Below, in pieces: positions 63,205 through 64,000 of a stretch of 64,000 nucleotides of DNA; within the stretch, counting starts at the first letter, position 1; each line of letters opens with the position of its first letter. The stretch is taken from positions 1-64,000 of the forward strand of contig NW_026732661.1 in the NCBI RefSeq assembly GCF_028476545.1, given 5' to 3'. Below the pieces are notes generated by a model that saw nothing but the letters and a program-made list of their open reading frames with translations, did not search any database and was not told the DNA's origin. Both the position numbers and the translations under genes were made by a program. The DNA comes from Physella acuta (Eukaryota; Mollusca; Gastropoda; Physidae).

Positions 63205-64000
63205 CCCTTCTTCTCTTCTTCTTCTTCGTTCTTAATTTTTGAATATGGTGGAGGAATTAGACAACAAGTCCAACTTCATGGACAAACCGGACTGTGGTTT
63301 CCAGTTTGTCAGGTGTCCCATATAATTTTTCCCTGAGTGGGGTGGGCTGGGGCCAGTGTCTGCCTCTTGCCTGGCTATACAGAGTACAATCCTGGAGTAC
63401 GTGCTCCGTGTTTTCCGGGGCCTTGCCACAAGGGCACATTTCGCTACACCCAACCTTCAGTTTTTTGTGCATGTGTTGATTTAGTCTGTTGTGGCCTGTT
63501 CTAAGTCGAAAGATTATGTATTGTTGTTTTCGTGTTAAATTGTAATAGCCGTCGTCTTTAATGTAGTGAGGGTGTGTGACAGACCACATTTGCGTTTGTT
63601 TGTGTTTAATTATTCTTTTTATTTCTTTTGGGTGTAGCGAAATTTCCGGTTGTGGTTTCTTTCCCCCAATTTTTGCCAGCTGGTCTGCGATCTCGTTACC
63701 CTGGATCTGGCAGTGGCCCGGGATCCACTGCAGCACAATTCTGCTGCAGGTATTTTTTAGCCTCTCTAGTGCTGTCATGAGTGTTTGAATATAGGACTCC
63801 GGATTTTGTAGGGATTGCAGGACTGATTTGGCATCTGTAAGAAATACAATCTGACTATTCGGTGATTCAGGGTGTTCTGACAGGAGGTTTGCTGCGTGTT
63901 CTAAAGCTTCTTTTTCTGCCCTAAAATTGTCGGATAGGCTGCCTGTGGCTATTGCCTTTTCCAGGCTTTTTCCGCTTGGCCATTCAATAAGGATGCCAGC
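63205..64000 (-). mobile_element. LINE 3' end with RNase H domain, runs off the window
   Basis: The minus strand is open from 64000 to about 63257. It reads ribonuclease H motifs in order (FRAEKEALE, LTDAKSVLQS, WIPGHCQIQGNEIADQLAK), then a CPCGKAPENTEHVLQDC zinc motif, as in LINEs of the Jockey/I type that carry RNase H. The 3' tail, read on the minus strand, is TTAAGAACGAAGAAGAAGAA. The reverse transcriptase would lie beyond the window edge. Confidence 0.85.

Overview
The window looks like nuclear DNA of a lophotrochozoan, most likely a gastropod mollusc. Genes are split into many small exons by AT-rich introns. It also has long (AT)n tracts, a TTAGGG telomere motif, tRNA-derived SINEs of a type I associate with heterobranch gastropods, non-LTR retrotransposons, a Ginger-like DNA transposon and Ty3/gypsy elements. 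The species assignment is inference.

The host content is one tandem cluster of three plus-strand genes for FRRS1-like proteins (Reeler domain, DOMON domain, cytochrome b561 core, C-terminal membrane helix). I rebuilt them exon by exon: gene A at 5422-16921 (17 coding exons, 689 aa), gene B at 20498-28387 (15 exons, 601 aa) and gene C at 41299-50867 (15 exons, 598 aa). All three read through without a stop and share intron positions and phases, including one GC-AG intron. Gene A alone has two Thr/Ser/Ala-rich linker exons between Reeler and DOMON. Gene C has lost one of the four conserved b561 histidines and is divergent in exons 10-12. Gene B is mosaic: its 5' half and upstream DNA match gene C, while its 3' half and 3' UTR match gene A.

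Layout: 1-5400 is mostly intergenic, with microsatellites, a hAT-like MITE and a SINE. 5.4-18 kb is gene A. 18.3-29.3 kb is gene B with its upstream repeats. 29.35-33.75 kb is a decayed Ty3/gypsy fossil. 34.7-38.2 kb holds rearranged copies of a Ginger-like transposon whose ends abut (AT)n. 38.3-50.9 kb is gene C, preceded by a large minisatellite carrying E-box-like cores. 51.08-57.72 kb is a minus-strand Ty3/gypsy element with matching LTRs that looks whole. 57.7-64 kb is repeat-rich: SINE pieces, a local tandem duplication, a foldback structure carrying an interstitial telomeric tract, a full-length SINE, a long (AT)n tract and the 3' end of a LINE running off the window.

The most noteworthy points are the rapidly remodelled FRRS1-like cluster (a splice-donor-derived minisatellite, exon fragments stranded in introns, a lost heme ligand), the foldback element carrying telomeric repeats, and two hAT-like MITE families with exact 8-bp target duplications, two of whose insertions have an empty site in the sister gene.
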